Numbered from the stretch's first letter, positions 1 to 9,296 are shown. The stretch: DNA of 64,000 bases from DLKC01 sp002478885 (GCA_046329585.1 JAXLUI010000003.1:186001-250000); one strand, 5' to 3'. Notes: generated by a model not told the origin, from the sequence alone. Translations and numbers: made by a program.

Positions 1-33
1 ATGTTGAAAACCTTAAATCTGTAATTAAAGTTC

Positions 34-41
34 TATCTTCA
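34..41 (+). promoter_or_regulatory. Candidate -7 box, TATCTTCA
   Basis: One of many TAnCTTy-like octamers placed shortly before start codons in this window. The known Bacteroidota -7 consensus is TAnnTTTG. No clear -33 TTG partner is visible. Confidence 0.3.
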
Positions 42-74
42 GCATTACCGGTTTTGCATCGGTTACTGCATTCC

Positions 75-1172
75 ATGAAACGTATGCTGCAATTTTTATT
101 GAGAAGGCCGGTGATGTGGCTCGCCGAACATTTTACATCTGCGCCGGTGTTAAAGGATGTGCATGGATCGTTGTCGAAGCTTTATGCCGAATCGGTTGAT
201 AAAGCCGGTGAGAAAAGCGGCAGCATGTTCAATTTTGACATGCACACCCAAAGCATTATCATATTTTCAGATCAGCATAAGGGTGCAAGAGACGGTTCTG
301 ACGATTTTGCCGCCGCAGAAAAAAATTACATTGCAGCCCTCGAATATTATAATGAGAAGAACTTCTATTTTGTAAACCTTGGCGACAGTGAAGAGCTATG
401 GGAAAATACCATCTTCACGGTGATGAAACACAACGGTGAAACTTTTTTAAAGGAAAAATTATTCACCGATCGCCATGCATCCTGCAAGATCATCGGCAAT
501 CATGACCTCTACTGGAAGAATGATCCCTTCGCGCAACTTTTTATTAAGAAAATGTATGACCGTGAAATGAAAATATTTGAGGGTGTCGTGCTTCGCACAG
601 CAATAAACGACCAGCACCTGGATATTTTTTGCACCCATGGCCATCAAGGCGACAGGCAAAGTGATGGTAATGCCTTCAGCAAATGGTTCGTGAGCAATAT
701 TTGGGGCCCCCTACAGGCCTTCCTAGAAATAAACACCAACTCACCGGCCTGCAATTCGCAACGCAAAACACTTCACAATGAACTGATGTATGAGTGGGCT
801 ATTAAACAACCGGGCGTTATACTTATAACCGGGCACACGCACCAACCGGTGTTTAAGTCGCTGACTCATCTCGAACGTCTTTACCTGCAATTACAGGATG
901 CACAAGAAAAAAAAGACGAAGCATCCATCAAGAAAATTGAAGAAGAAATTCCACGTCGGCAAAGAGAATACGATTTTGTAAACCATTCTTTCCGCAACAT
1001 GGACCCCTCCTATTTCAACACAGGGTGCTGCTGCTTTGCAGACGGCACTATCACCGGCATTGAACTGGATGCAGGTTTTATAAGGCTTGTTAAATGGAGT
1101 TATAATAATGGTATTCCCGAAAGAACAATTGCCGAAGAAGCATCTCTCAAGGGACTTGCCGGCCAGGTTTAA
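75..1172 (+). CDS. Calcineurin-like metallophosphoesterase
   Basis: Metal-dependent phosphoesterase; the substrate cannot be read from the sequence. Numbered from the ATG at 75, the ordered metal-binding motifs are all visible: SDQH near residues 65-68, LGDSEE near 102-107, GNHD at 141-144, then THGHQGD and GHTHQP further on. These match the calcineurin-like superfamily order. The frame stays open to a TTG at 54; the ATG at 75 (MKRMLQFLLRR) is preferred, with a TATCTTCA box at 34-41. A charged, possibly coiled segment near residues 270-295 separates the GHTH motif from the C-terminal part. The gene stands alone before the polysaccharide genes. Confidence 0.85.
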   Translation: MKRMLQFLLRRPVMWLAEHFTSAPVLKDVHGSLSKLYAESVDKAGEKSGSMFNFDMHTQSIIIFSDQHKGARDGSDDFAAAEKNYIAALEYYNEKNFYFVNLGDSEELWENTIFTVMKHNGETFLKEKLFTDRHASCKIIGNHDLYWKNDPFAQLFIKKMYDREMKIFEGVVLRTAINDQHLDIFCTHGHQGDRQSDGNAFSKWFVSNIWGPLQAFLEINTNSPACNSQRKTLHNELMYEWAIKQPGVILITGHTHQPVFKSLTHLERLYLQLQDAQEKKDEASIKKIEEEIPRRQREYDFVNHSFRNMDPSYFNTGCCCFADGTITGIELDAGFIRLVKWSYNNGIPERTIAEEASLKGLAGQV

Positions 1173-1216
1173 CTCACACCCGACACCAGTACAGTATTAG
1201 TTCTCATTTCAATCTA

Positions 1217-1224
1217 TATCTTTA
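1217..1224 (+). promoter_or_regulatory. Candidate -7 box, TATCTTTA
   Basis: Lies 15 bases before the oxidoreductase ATG and fits the Bacteroidota TAnnTTTG box except for the last base. It would give a very short leader. Confidence 0.35.
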
Positions 1225-1239
1225 CTGCAAAACTGCTTT

Positions 1240-2214
1240 ATGCTTAAAGTTGGAATATTTGGGGTTGGTCACCTTGGCAAATTTCACCTGAATAACTGGA
1301 AGGAGATAGATGGTGTTGAACTAGTGGGCTTTTACGATCCCAATGATCAAAACGCTGAGGAAGTTAGCCACAAATACGGACTAAGAAGATACGCTGATGT
1401 TGCGACACTTGTTGCTGAAATAGATGCGGCGGATGTTGTAGCGCCCACCGATCACCACTTTGCTTTATGCGAGGCCGTTTTGCGTGCCGGCAAACATGTG
1501 TTCGTTGAAAAACCAATGGCTAACACAATCGACGAAGGAAGGCAGTTGGTAAAGATGGTAAAAGAAGCTGGCGTGAAAATGCAGGTAGGTCACGTGGAAA
1601 GATTTAACCCCGCCTACCTTGCAGTGAAACAGATGCAGCTGCAGCCCATGTTTATAGAAGTGCACCGGCTGGCGCAGTTTAACCCACGTGGTACAGAAGT
1701 GAGTGTTATACTCGACCTGATGATCCATGATATAGATATTATTCTCAGCCTTGTGAAAAGCGATATCAGGAACATTTATGCCAGCGGCGTTGCTGTAATG
1801 ACAGAAACACCAGACATCGCCAATGTACGTATCGAGTTCAACAATGGCTGCGTTGCCAATCTTACCAGCAGCCGGATAAGCATGAAGCGCATGCGCAAAA
1901 TGCGTTTGTTTCAAAAAGACGCGTATATAGGAATAGATTTCCTCGAAAAAAAGACAGAAATCATCAAATTAAAACAACCTGGCGACGCCAATGCCTTTTC
2001 GTTTGATCTTGAAACACCAAATGGCACAAAAACAATTGCAGTTATTAACCCTGAAACCGCACCGGTAAATGCAATAAAAGAAGAGCTGCAATCATTTATA
2101 AACTCAATAATCAGCGACAAGCCAACAGCTGTTTCTGAAATAGACGGGTATCTTGCCATGGAAGCTGCACACCGCATTCTCGAAAAAATAAATAACAACA
2201 GTTACCTGAGCTGA
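1240..2214 (+). CDS. Gfo/Idh/MocA family NAD(P)-dependent oxidoreductase
   Basis: Predicted cytoplasmic sugar or nucleotide-sugar dehydrogenase. The N terminus carries the Rossmann dinucleotide motif GVGHLG (residues 8-13), and the family signature EKPMA is at 90-94, where Lys91 would be the conserved catalytic lysine. A second conserved stretch, GHVERFNP, follows near residue 125, and the C-terminal half fits the alpha/beta substrate domain. Length (324 aa) is normal. The gene ends 11 bp before a polyprenyl sugar-phosphate transferase gene on the same strand. This favours a role in making a sugar for a surface polysaccharide or lipid-linked glycan (inference). Confidence 0.88.
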   Translation: MLKVGIFGVGHLGKFHLNNWKEIDGVELVGFYDPNDQNAEEVSHKYGLRRYADVATLVAEIDAADVVAPTDHHFALCEAVLRAGKHVFVEKPMANTIDEGRQLVKMVKEAGVKMQVGHVERFNPAYLAVKQMQLQPMFIEVHRLAQFNPRGTEVSVILDLMIHDIDIILSLVKSDIRNIYASGVAVMTETPDIANVRIEFNNGCVANLTSSRISMKRMRKMRLFQKDAYIGIDFLEKKTEIIKLKQPGDANAFSFDLETPNGTKTIAVINPETAPVNAIKEELQSFINSIISDKPTAVSEIDGYLAMEAAHRILEKINNNSYLS

Positions 2215-2225
2215 CAGCAGCCATT

Positions 2226-3650
2226 ATGCGGCAAAAAAAACAATTACATATAAGTCTGTATATACTCAGCGATATTATTGCGGCCGCGATTGTGTGGACA
2301 TGCATCGCCCTGCAACGAAAATACCTGCTTAACGAAGAACCCAAAACGCTGACGGGGCTTTTTACACAAGACTATTTTTTCCCGGTGAGTATTTTTCTTA
2401 TCCCGCTATACTGGCTAGTACTGTACAGCATTATCGGGTCTTATAATAAAAGCATTTATAAAAAATCGAGGCTCTCAGAGTTAACCTCAACTTTTATACA
2501 GAGCTTTTTGGGCTCCATCATCATACTATTCGTGCTCTTCTTTAACGACCGTGAGCAACACTACACTTATTTTTATGTCACGTTCTTTACGCTGCTTTCG
2601 TTGCAAACAATTGTTACGTATGCCGGAAGGTTTATCCTGGTTAATATTGCCAAACAGCAAATGGCCAAAGGCAGTTTTTCTTTCAACACACTTATTGTAG
2701 GCAGTAACAGGAAAGCATTTGACGCATACAAAGAGTTAAAAAGTTTTCATGCGGCTTCCGGTTACAATATCGTTGGCTACATCGCCGAAGACAAAACGCA
2801 AAGGAATGGTCTCATCAAAACCATACCATGCCTAGGGGCACTCGATGAAATGGAAGCGTCCATCAACGAATACAATGTGCAAAGAGTAATCGTTGCACTT
2901 GACAAAAATGAATCTGAACTTAGTGAACAGATCATTAGCCGCCTTAGCGAAAAAGATGTTGAAGTAAAGCTGGTTCCCGAAACTTTTCAGATATTATCAG
3001 GCTCCGTCAAATCAGAGAACGTTTTTGGCGCAGTGCTGATTGATATCGACACAGGGCTTATGCCAGAGTGGCAACGCAACATCAAGCGCTTGCTCGATGT
3101 TATTCTATCATTTGCTTTTTCCATTTTATTAAGCCCGCTTCTTATTTTCGTCGCCATCAAAACAAAACTATCGTCGCCCGGACCAGTCATTTTTAATCAA
3201 CAACGGGTAGGTTATAAGGGTAAGACTTTTGTCATTTATAAGTTTCGTTCAATGTTTATAGATGCAGAAAAAAATGGCCCTGCACTTTCTTCAGAAAATG
3301 ATCCGCGCATTACAACTTGGGGAAGGTTTATGCGCAAATGGCGCATAGACGAACTGCCGCAACTATGGAATATTTTCATCGGCGAAATGAGTTTCATCGG
3401 CCCGCGGCCCGAACGCAGATTTTACATCGATCAAATCAACGGGCGTACGCCGTATTTCCGCTATTTGCTAAAAGTAAAACCCGGTCTTACTTCCTGGGGA
3501 ATGGTTCAATTTGGGTATGCATCAACCGTAGATGAAATGATCGAACGCATGAAATACGATCTCGTATATATCGAAAACATTTCACTGCTGCTGGATCTTA
3601 AGATTATGATTTACACATTAAGGATCATTTTTTCAGGGAAGGGTAAATAA
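2226..3650 (+). CDS. Undecaprenyl-phosphate sugar phosphotransferase (WcaJ-like)
   Basis: Initiating polyprenyl-phosphate hexose-1-phosphate transferase for exopolysaccharide or glycan synthesis at the inner membrane. The first 150 residues contain four or five hydrophobic segments. A CoA-binding-like or nucleotide-binding-like middle domain follows (about 155-265), then a membrane-associated segment near 285-305. The C-terminal bacterial sugar transferase domain shows SPGPVIFNQQRVG, YKFRSM, DELPQLWN and SFIGPRPE. Length (474 aa) matches the family. It follows the oxidoreductase gene by 11 bp and is probably in one transcript with it. The acceptor sugar cannot be inferred. Confidence 0.9.
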   Translation: MRQKKQLHISLYILSDIIAAAIVWTCIALQRKYLLNEEPKTLTGLFTQDYFFPVSIFLIPLYWLVLYSIIGSYNKSIYKKSRLSELTSTFIQSFLGSIIILFVLFFNDREQHYTYFYVTFFTLLSLQTIVTYAGRFILVNIAKQQMAKGSFSFNTLIVGSNRKAFDAYKELKSFHAASGYNIVGYIAEDKTQRNGLIKTIPCLGALDEMEASINEYNVQRVIVALDKNESELSEQIISRLSEKDVEVKLVPETFQILSGSVKSENVFGAVLIDIDTGLMPEWQRNIKRLLDVILSFAFSILLSPLLIFVAIKTKLSSPGPVIFNQQRVGYKGKTFVIYKFRSMFIDAEKNGPALSSENDPRITTWGRFMRKWRIDELPQLWNIFIGEMSFIGPRPERRFYIDQINGRTPYFRYLLKVKPGLTSWGMVQFGYASTVDEMIERMKYDLVYIENISLLLDLKIMIYTLRIIFSGKGK

Positions 3651-3684
3651 TTTTTTGTCAACCGCGGTATTTCATAGCATCCTG

Positions 3685-3704
3685 GTTGTGTCACTCACTT
3701 GTAC
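3685..3704 (+). repeat. Dispersed family A, variant arm
   Basis: Reads GTTGTGTCACTCACTTGTAC, identical to the copy at 8923. It precedes the FemAB-like gene and explains why the open frame of that gene extends falsely upstream to 3686. Confidence 0.75.
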
Positions 3705-3730
3705 TGCAAAACACAGTGCAGCAAAATTGC

Positions 3731-4636
3731 ATGAAGAAACAGATCGACATAATATCATCATCCTCAATTAACAGAGAAAAATGGAACAACTGCATCCGAA
3801 ACAGTAGCAATCCGATCATTTATGCTTATTCATACTACCTCGACCATATTGCTGAAAACTGGCATGGCGTTATTGTTAACGATTATGAAGCAGTTTTACC
3901 TATCCCCTGGAAAAGGAAATTTGGTATCCGATACTGTTATCATATACCATTTGTTCAGCAACTCGGCATTTTTTCAACAACCAACCTCGAAGTGCAGGAC
4001 GATTTACTAAAGAATCTTTTTCGCTTTGTTCGTTATGGAGATTATATTTTCAACCATGGAAATTCGTGGATTAAAAACATGGCCAGCCACAACAATTATA
4101 TTCTAAACTTATCACCAGGTTATGGCCAGATATCTGCATTATATAAAAAAGACCTTTCACAAAATTTAAAAAAAGCTTCAAGGGAAGATATTATCTACAC
4201 TCAAGAATCAATTGAAAATGCCATTCAACTATATAAAGAATTATACTCAGAAAGAACAGCACATGTTGTTGACGGGGATTACAACAATTTCTTATCGTTA
4301 TGTAACACGCTAGCACCCACCGGAAATGCATTTGCAAGAAAGATAGTTAATATAGAGAACGATACCCTTGCCGTTGTATTATTATTAAAAGATGAACACC
4401 GCCTCTACAATATAATGAACAGCACTACCGAAGCCGGCCGCAAAACAGAGGCTAATCATTTACTTTTCGACAGAGTGTTTAATGAATTTGCCGGCAGTAA
4501 CATGCTGTTTGATTTTGAAGGTTCCGACATTCCCGGCATTAAGAATTTTTACGAAAAATTTGGAGCGCAGAGCCAGCCCTATTATTCCATACATTTTAAC
4601 CGGTTGCCTTTTCCGTTACGCCTGCTGAAGCAATGA
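3731..4636 (+). CDS. FemAB/GNAT-like acyltransferase family protein
   Basis: About 301 residues. The layout resembles Bacteroidota proteins annotated as FemAB-like or GNAT acyltransferases. It has an N-terminal half with an FVQQLGIF segment, a charged segment with KKDLSQNLKKA, and a C-terminal half ending in a FEGSD-containing motif (MLFDFEGSDIPGIKNFYEKFG), which is typical of this group. The substrate is unknown; aminoacyl or acyl transfer to an envelope component is a reasonable inference from the neighbouring polysaccharide genes. The ATG at 3731 is preferred over an upstream start that lies inside a dispersed repeat. The gene is visibly richer in A+T than its neighbours. Its last 21 bases overlap the end of ispD, tail to tail. 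Confidence 0.6.
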   Translation: MKKQIDIISSSSINREKWNNCIRNSSNPIIYAYSYYLDHIAENWHGVIVNDYEAVLPIPWKRKFGIRYCYHIPFVQQLGIFSTTNLEVQDDLLKNLFRFVRYGDYIFNHGNSWIKNMASHNNYILNLSPGYGQISALYKKDLSQNLKKASREDIIYTQESIENAIQLYKELYSERTAHVVDGDYNNFLSLCNTLAPTGNAFARKIVNIENDTLAVVLLLKDEHRLYNIMNSTTEAGRKTEANHLLFDRVFNEFAGSNMLFDFEGSDIPGIKNFYEKFGAQSQPYYSIHFNRLPFPLRLLKQ

Positions 4637-5302
4637 TCTCTCTTCAATAATACTTTCGGCAATAACAAGATCTACCGGCCTTGTTATTTTTATGTTGTCG
4701 TATTCTCCCTCAGTCAAAAAAATTGTTTCACCGAAAGCTTCGACAACGGTGGCTTCGTCGGTAAATGCATCCTTGAACTGTTGCTGGTAGGCAGGAATGA
4801 TAATAGTGCTCAGAAATGTTTGTGGCGTTTGAATAATACGCACATGCTGCCTTTGTTCCACTTGATGCTTTCCGTTGTTGAAAATGCGAATACTGTCGGT
4901 AGCGGCAACGGCGGGCACGGCGCTGCCTTTTACAAGTGCCTGGTTGTAGCAACGGTGAATCAACGGCACGCTTATAAGGCAGCGAACACCGTCGTGTACG
5001 AAAACTACAGACTCTTCGTGTACGTTTTGTAATCCCTTCTGCACCGAGTGGAATCGCGTATCGCCACCTGTGGTTATGGTAATTCTGTCGCCAGCCTCGA
5101 AGGACGAAACAATCTGCTTTCCTTTTTCAATGTGCTCCTGCGGTAATACAAGTACAATATGCATGTCGTGGTAGGCGCGAAGGAAAGAATCGATCGTGTA
5201 CCATAAAACGGGTTTATGGTGGAGCAACAGGAATTGTTTGGGAGTTGTACTACCCATTCTTTTGCCAGATCCACCCGCTACTATAACAGCATATTTTTTC
5301 AT
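4616..5302 (-). CDS. ispD: 2-C-methyl-D-erythritol 4-phosphate cytidylyltransferase
   Basis: Third step of the non-mevalonate isoprenoid pathway: transfers CMP from CTP to methylerythritol phosphate. The N terminus has the nucleotidyltransferase signature AGGSGKRMG followed by PKQF. Later come FVHDGVR (the family usually reads HDAAR here), QTPQTF, and TDEATVVE near residue 180. Length (228 aa) is typical. The gene faces the FemAB-like gene and overlaps it by 21 bp at the 3' ends, so antisense read-through is possible. A close IspD/CDP-sugar pyrophosphorylase split is possible in principle, but the motif set fits IspD. Confidence 0.9.
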   Translation of the reverse strand: MKKYAVIVAGGSGKRMGSTTPKQFLLLHHKPVLWYTIDSFLRAYHDMHIVLVLPQEHIEKGKQIVSSFEAGDRITITTGGDTRFHSVQKGLQNVHEESVVFVHDGVRCLISVPLIHRCYNQALVKGSAVPAVAATDSIRIFNNGKHQVEQRQHVRIIQTPQTFLSTIIIPAYQQQFKDAFTDEATVVEAFGETIFLTEGEYDNIKITRPVDLVIAESIIEERSLLQQA

Positions 5303-5472
5303 TATTTCAAAGAAAGGAAATATTCTTGATTAGAGGGCTGCGATATTGAACAGCAGGGTTTTTAACTCATGTTGACAAGACAGTTGATAAAAGGTGCATT
5401 TTGATTCAACAGTTGAACGGAGCGTCGCAAGCAAAGCCGCACAACTTGTTGCTGCTGGTTTCAAAGAATAAA

Positions 5473-7251
5473 TTATTTCTTTTTGCCACTCTTCTTTTTT
5501 TTCTTTTCGGGCATATAAATGTCTTTTGCCTTTTGAACGAGGGCAAGAAATTCTGTTTGCACGTAAGACGCAGGATTGATGACGCTTTTAGCAAGATCAA
5601 GCAGATCGTCCCAAGTATAATTCTTCCACAAGTCGGATTGTTTGAGCAAGCCCCCAAACATAACTAAAGCTGATGCAAAACACGTGGGACTGTCGGCATT
5701 GCTGAGCGGAGTATAATTATCATTTACGGTAAAAGGAATATTTATACTGGCATCGTTGGCTGGGTTTTTATAATGTAGATTCAGTTTGGCGACCAGGTTG
5801 CCGGTGCCCGCACTTTTGATACTATCGTTAAAATAAGTTGCCGGAATAATTTCATATACGGCGGTAAAAGTATGGCCGCTGCCAACTTCTCCACCCTCTA
5901 GTTCTGCGACTGTATCCTGCAACATTTCCTTGTTATTATCAAAACCAATTAACCGATATTTTTTTACATATAGCGGGTTGAATTTTATTTCAACGGTTGC
6001 GTCATTTGCGACAGAATAAACTGTTTTGGTGAACTCTTTTACCAGCACCTTTTCTGCCTCCTGTATGTTATCTATATAGGCAAAATTCCCATTGCCCTTT
6101 TTGGCGATGGCCTCGAGTTTACTATCTTTATAGTTGCCCATGCCCACACCGAGGCAGGTAAGGTAAACGCCAGATTGTTTAAAGGAAAGCACGAGATCTT
6201 CGAGGTCTTTCTCGCTGGTTTGCCCAACATTGAAGTCGCCATCTGTTGCGAGTATGATCCTGTTATTGGAGCGACGATCATAAATTTTTTCGGCAAGCGT
6301 GTAAGCTGTTTTGATGCCCTCTGCGCCGGGTGTTTCGCCGCCGGGTTCGAGTTTATCGATAGCAGCAGTAATACTGTCCTTGTACCTGCAGGAAACGGGC
6401 TGCAGGTAAACACCCACATTGCCGCCATAAGTAACGATCGACACCGTGTCTTTGGGCCGCATATTATTAACCAGCAATTTGAAAGCGTCTTTTAGCAATG
6501 GCAAGCGGTTTGCCTGGTCCATAGACCCGGAGCAGTCGATGAGAAAAACAAGATTGGTTGCGGGAATACTGTCTGTATTTATGGAAGGCGCTTTAAACTT
6601 GAGAAATAACAACTGGTTTTGATGGTTCCATACTGCGGTGGTTAACTGCGAACTCAGCTGAAAAGAGTTCGTTTTATTGATGTCACTTTCACTAATGTTG
6701 AAATAATTTAATATTTCCTCTATACGCACTGCATCGTGTGGTACAGGTAATCCAAGGTTAAGGAAGCGCCTGATATTACTGTAAGAAGCGCGATCAACAT
6801 TCAGCGCAAAACCGGAGGATGGATATCTGCCTGCCTCCACAAAGTTATTTTCTACGAGGGTTGCGTATGTTTCACCACTTTGATAATAGTACCGTTGGTA
6901 TGCTTCCTCCCTGTCTTCAATTAATGAAACCAGTTTTCTGCCGGCTACTGCAATGACAGCGGCAGATTTTTTCAACACCAAGACCTGGAATTTTCTTGTA
7001 TCAGCAAATGCGTGCAGGCTTTCGTAGCCGTCGGCAGTTATTGTAATGGAGTCTGTAACCACCGAAACCGGAATTCCAAAAGCACCGGATGTGCCACTGT
7101 AAAAAGGCATGGAGCCTTTTGACGCTAAAGTGATTTTTACATTGTAAATGCCTTTGCCAGCCTCATCATTTACCGTGCCCCTCAGGTAAAACTGGCTGCG
7201 GCAGTTTAGTGAGATGAAGAATAACGTGAAGAGAAGCAATGCTGGCCTCAA
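5473..7251 (-). CDS. Secreted von Willebrand factor A domain protein (YfbK-like)
   Basis: A 592-residue exported protein. It begins with a signal peptide (MRPALLLFTLFFISL..SQ), then a carboxypeptidase-regulatory-like beta domain (about 22-90) and a conserved VWA N-terminal region (FALNVDRASYSNIRRFLN). The VWA domain follows, with the MIDAS motif DCSGSM and later ATDGDFNVG. The C-terminal 180 residues match the usual YfbK/DUF3520 companion domain. The tail ends in a lysine-rich stretch (KKKKKSGKKK). The family is widespread in Bacteroidota but its molecular role is not established; metal-dependent protein binding at the envelope is the usual guess. The next gene on the same strand (porT) is 126 bp away. 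Confidence 0.85.
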   Translation of the reverse strand: MRPALLLFTLFFISLNCRSQFYLRGTVNDEAGKGIYNVKITLASKGSMPFYSGTSGAFGIPVSVVTDSITITADGYESLHAFADTRKFQVLVLKKSAAVIAVAGRKLVSLIEDREEAYQRYYYQSGETYATLVENNFVEAGRYPSSGFALNVDRASYSNIRRFLNLGLPVPHDAVRIEEILNYFNISESDINKTNSFQLSSQLTTAVWNHQNQLLFLKFKAPSINTDSIPATNLVFLIDCSGSMDQANRLPLLKDAFKLLVNNMRPKDTVSIVTYGGNVGVYLQPVSCRYKDSITAAIDKLEPGGETPGAEGIKTAYTLAEKIYDRRSNNRIILATDGDFNVGQTSEKDLEDLVLSFKQSGVYLTCLGVGMGNYKDSKLEAIAKKGNGNFAYIDNIQEAEKVLVKEFTKTVYSVANDATVEIKFNPLYVKKYRLIGFDNNKEMLQDTVAELEGGEVGSGHTFTAVYEIIPATYFNDSIKSAGTGNLVAKLNLHYKNPANDASINIPFTVNDNYTPLSNADSPTCFASALVMFGGLLKQSDLWKNYTWDDLLDLAKSVINPASYVQTEFLALVQKAKDIYMPEKKKKKSGKKK

Positions 7252-7294
7252 GGGAGATTTCAGATTTAATGAATATTAAATGACTGACACCCGC

Positions 7295-7302
7295 TAAAGA
7301 TA
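7295..7302 (-). promoter_or_regulatory. Candidate -7 box, TATCTTTA
   Basis: On the minus strand, 43 bases before the VWA gene start. Fits the TAnnTTTG box at seven of eight positions. Confidence 0.35.
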
Positions 7303-7377
7303 ATCATTAGAGCGCATACTATATAAGCGCAACGAACAAACCAACCCAATGTAACATTGTTATTAATTATGTAACCG

Positions 7378-8100
7378 CTATTGTTCTATATTAATAGAAA
7401 AGGTGAGCATTCGCGACTGCAACTTGTCAAAAACGCTGCTATACTTAAGATTTTCATCCCTTGCATGAAGGTTAGCAAGTCCATAGGAAAATTTAAGTTC
7501 GGGTGAAAGAGTAACGTATTTAAGAAAGAAATTAAATCCGAACGCGGCTTCAAGGCCATAATCATTCTTTTTCAGTTTTATCAAGTCTTCGGCGTTACGG
7601 TTTCCAGCATTGCTCATAAGGTCACTTGAAACATACACATCGCCCATCATGTAAACCCTGAAATTGTCTATGCGGTCTGAGTTGAATTTAAATTGCAACG
7701 GGAAGGTAAATATAGAAGAAGGCAACGTTTTCTTCTGTGTTACAGCCTCGCCGGGCAAAGGATTATTCAATGTGTATTCGAAATATTTAGCACCGCCGAT
7801 TATAAGATTGGGGTTGAGCCTGAATTCCCAGTGATCGGATAGTTTAAATGTCGCCAGAAAGCCAAGCGCCACACCACCCTTGGCACCGGGCTCGGCAACC
7901 AGTACGCTGTCGTCTTGTAAAAATTTGGGATGTTTATCGGGGTGAAGATAGGTGTTGTTATAAGCAAGGTAAATACCAAAATAGTAAGGAAGGTTATCGT
8001 GCTCCGTCCGGTAAAGTTCGCGTTCCTGTGCACAGGCCATCAGAACAATAAAACAAGCTGAGAACGTCAATATTATTTGCTTCCGCAGTAAATGCAACAT
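7378..8100 (-). CDS. porT: PorT-like outer membrane protein of type IX secretion
   Basis: Predicted outer-membrane beta-barrel needed for type IX secretion. The 240 residues start with a signal peptide ending near CAQE. Alternating beta strands follow, including GVALGFLATFKLSDHWEFR, a typical barrel strand pair, then FPLQFKFNSDR and NDYGLEAAFGFNFF. It directly follows ubiE on the minus strand and its start lies 28 bp inside the ubiE end. That ubiE-porT order is common in Bacteroidota and supports the PorT call over a generic porin-family call. T9SS would serve gliding or secretion, consistent with the gldA gene at 59.9 kb. Confidence 0.78.
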   Translation of the reverse strand: MLHLLRKQIILTFSACFIVLMACAQERELYRTEHDNLPYYFGIYLAYNNTYLHPDKHPKFLQDDSVLVAEPGAKGGVALGFLATFKLSDHWEFRLNPNLIIGGAKYFEYTLNNPLPGEAVTQKKTLPSSIFTFPLQFKFNSDRIDNFRVYMMGDVYVSSDLMSNAGNRNAEDLIKLKKNDYGLEAAFGFNFFLKYVTLSPELKFSYGLANLHARDENLKYSSVFDKLQSRMLTFSINIEQ

Positions 8101-8816
8101 ATTCCTAGACTAAGCGTTTTGAAGTAAATATTTTTATAACCTGCACTTTGCATAAGGTCTGTAAACTGTTCTCTTTCCGGAAAGGCCTGCACCGATTTAT
8201 TCAAATATGAATAAGCATCTTTATTCCCGGCAAAAAGACTGCCGGCTTTGGGGGCAACTACTTTCATATAAAAATTATACAAACCTTTAAACGATTGCTG
8301 CTTCGGCCTTGAGAACTCAAGAATCACAAGTTTGCCATTCGGTTTTAATACGCGGCGCATTTCCTGCAATCCCTTTTCAAGGTGTTCAAAATTGCGCACC
8401 CCAAATGCAACAGTTACCGCATCAAACGTTTCATCGGGGAAATTTATTGTAGCGCTGTCGCCGTTAAAAAGCTGTATTTGTTGCTGCAATCCCTTCTTTT
8501 CAATCTTCTTCCTGCCAAGGTCGAGCATACCATCGGATATGTCTATGCCAACAATTCGTTCCGGCTTCAGCATTTCATAGGTTAATAAGGCAACGTCTGC
8601 AGTACCGGTGGCAACATCCAAAACTATTTTTGGTTTCAGTTCTTTCAGCTGGCTAATGGCTTTTTTTCGCCAGCGCACATCTATGCCCGCGCTTAGCAGA
8701 CGGTTCAAAAAATCGTAGCGAAAGGCAATACTGTCAAACATTTCGGCCACCTGCTTTTTTTTATCCAGGTCGCTTTCGCCGTATGGAACAATATCGTCAT
8801 GTGCAAATTTTGCCAT
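8073..8816 (-). CDS. ubiE: Demethylmenaquinone methyltransferase (UbiE/MenG)
   Basis: SAM-dependent C-methyltransferase for the last step of menaquinone synthesis. Visible motifs are DVATGTADVA (SAM motif I), VGIDISDGML (motif post I), NFPDETFDAVTVAFGVRNF and LKPNGKLVILEFSRP, all hallmarks of UbiE/MenG. Length (247 aa) is normal. The start matches MAKFAHDDIVPYGES, with a minus-strand CGAAGATA box just upstream. Its end overlaps the porT start by 28 bp, which suggests translational coupling. A ubiquinone role is unlikely in this phylum, so menaquinone is the expected product. Confidence 0.93.
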   Translation of the reverse strand: MAKFAHDDIVPYGESDLDKKKQVAEMFDSIAFRYDFLNRLLSAGIDVRWRKKAISQLKELKPKIVLDVATGTADVALLTYEMLKPERIVGIDISDGMLDLGRKKIEKKGLQQQIQLFNGDSATINFPDETFDAVTVAFGVRNFEHLEKGLQEMRRVLKPNGKLVILEFSRPKQQSFKGLYNFYMKVVAPKAGSLFAGNKDAYSYLNKSVQAFPEREQFTDLMQSAGYKNIYFKTLSLGICCIYCGSK

Positions 8817-8823
8817 AGGGCTG

Positions 8824-8831
8824 CGAAGATA
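8824..8831 (-). promoter_or_regulatory. Candidate -7 box for ubiE-porT, TATCTTCG
   Basis: Minus-strand octamer 7 bases before the ubiE ATG. If used, the mRNA would be nearly leaderless. Confidence 0.35.
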
Positions 8832-8922
8832 GTAAAATGAATATTGCAGCGGGGTTTTGTGGTGAGGCAGGTTAAAAAATGAAGTGTTAGATAACCAGCT
8901 TTTGTAGTGCTATCGGGCTTTG

Positions 8923-9002
8923 GTTGTGTCACTCACTTGTACGTTCCGCACTTTGTGCTGCAATGGCTGAATGTAGTTCTCCGGTACAAGAGTGCGACGC
9001 AA
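8923..9002. repeat. Dispersed family A, inverted pair
   Basis: A variant arm (GTTGTGTCACTCACTTGTAC, 8923-8942, plus) faces a standard arm (GTACAAGAGTGCGACGCAA, 8984-9002, minus). The second arm is followed by GGGACGGTGCCA and an outer AAAGCCAGGCTCA segment (about 9023-9035) seen in other copies. The pair could fold as a long imperfect hairpin. It lies between ubiE and the small membrane protein gene. Confidence 0.8.
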
Positions 9003-9051
9003 GGGACGGTGCCACGGAATTCAAAAGCCAGGCTCAAAAATTATTAGTCGT

Positions 9052-9279
9052 TTAAGCGTTAATCGTCTTTTCGCGCTGCCACCAGCGGAAACCAATAAAA
9101 CCACCGATTGCCAGCGGCGCGAACATTAGGTACAGAATACCAGAATTCATGCCTTTGGCGGGCTTTTCGCCAAGTTGTGAAGCGGTTTTTGTGCAGATTG
9201 AACATTGAGCGGCCGCGGTTAAACTGGCCGCGATTATTAGTGCGGAAATTAGAATAAAAACAAAAAAACTCTTTTTCAT
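9052..9279 (-). CDS. Small exported membrane protein with CxxC
   Basis: About 75 residues. It has an N-terminal signal peptide (MKKSFFVFILISAL..AAAQ), then CSIC, a short linker and one transmembrane segment (ILYLMFAPLAIGGFIGF) before a charged RWWQREK tail. A similar small protein with this layout is common in Bacteroidota, but I know no assigned function. The CxxC could be redox-active or bind metal (inference). The ATG at 9277-9279 is chosen; a GTG directly before it is possible. A different frame (9059-9322) is also open but lacks the signal-peptide pattern. Confidence 0.65.
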   Translation of the reverse strand: MKKSFFVFILISALIIAASLTAAAQCSICTKTASQLGEKPAKGMNSGILYLMFAPLAIGGFIGFRWWQREKTINA

Positions 9280-9296
9280 CACATCGTATTTCGTTG

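Noticed and set aside
3686..3730. Upstream extension of the FemAB-like gene
   Set aside because: It is translated repeat DNA of family A; the ATG at 3731 gives a normal start.
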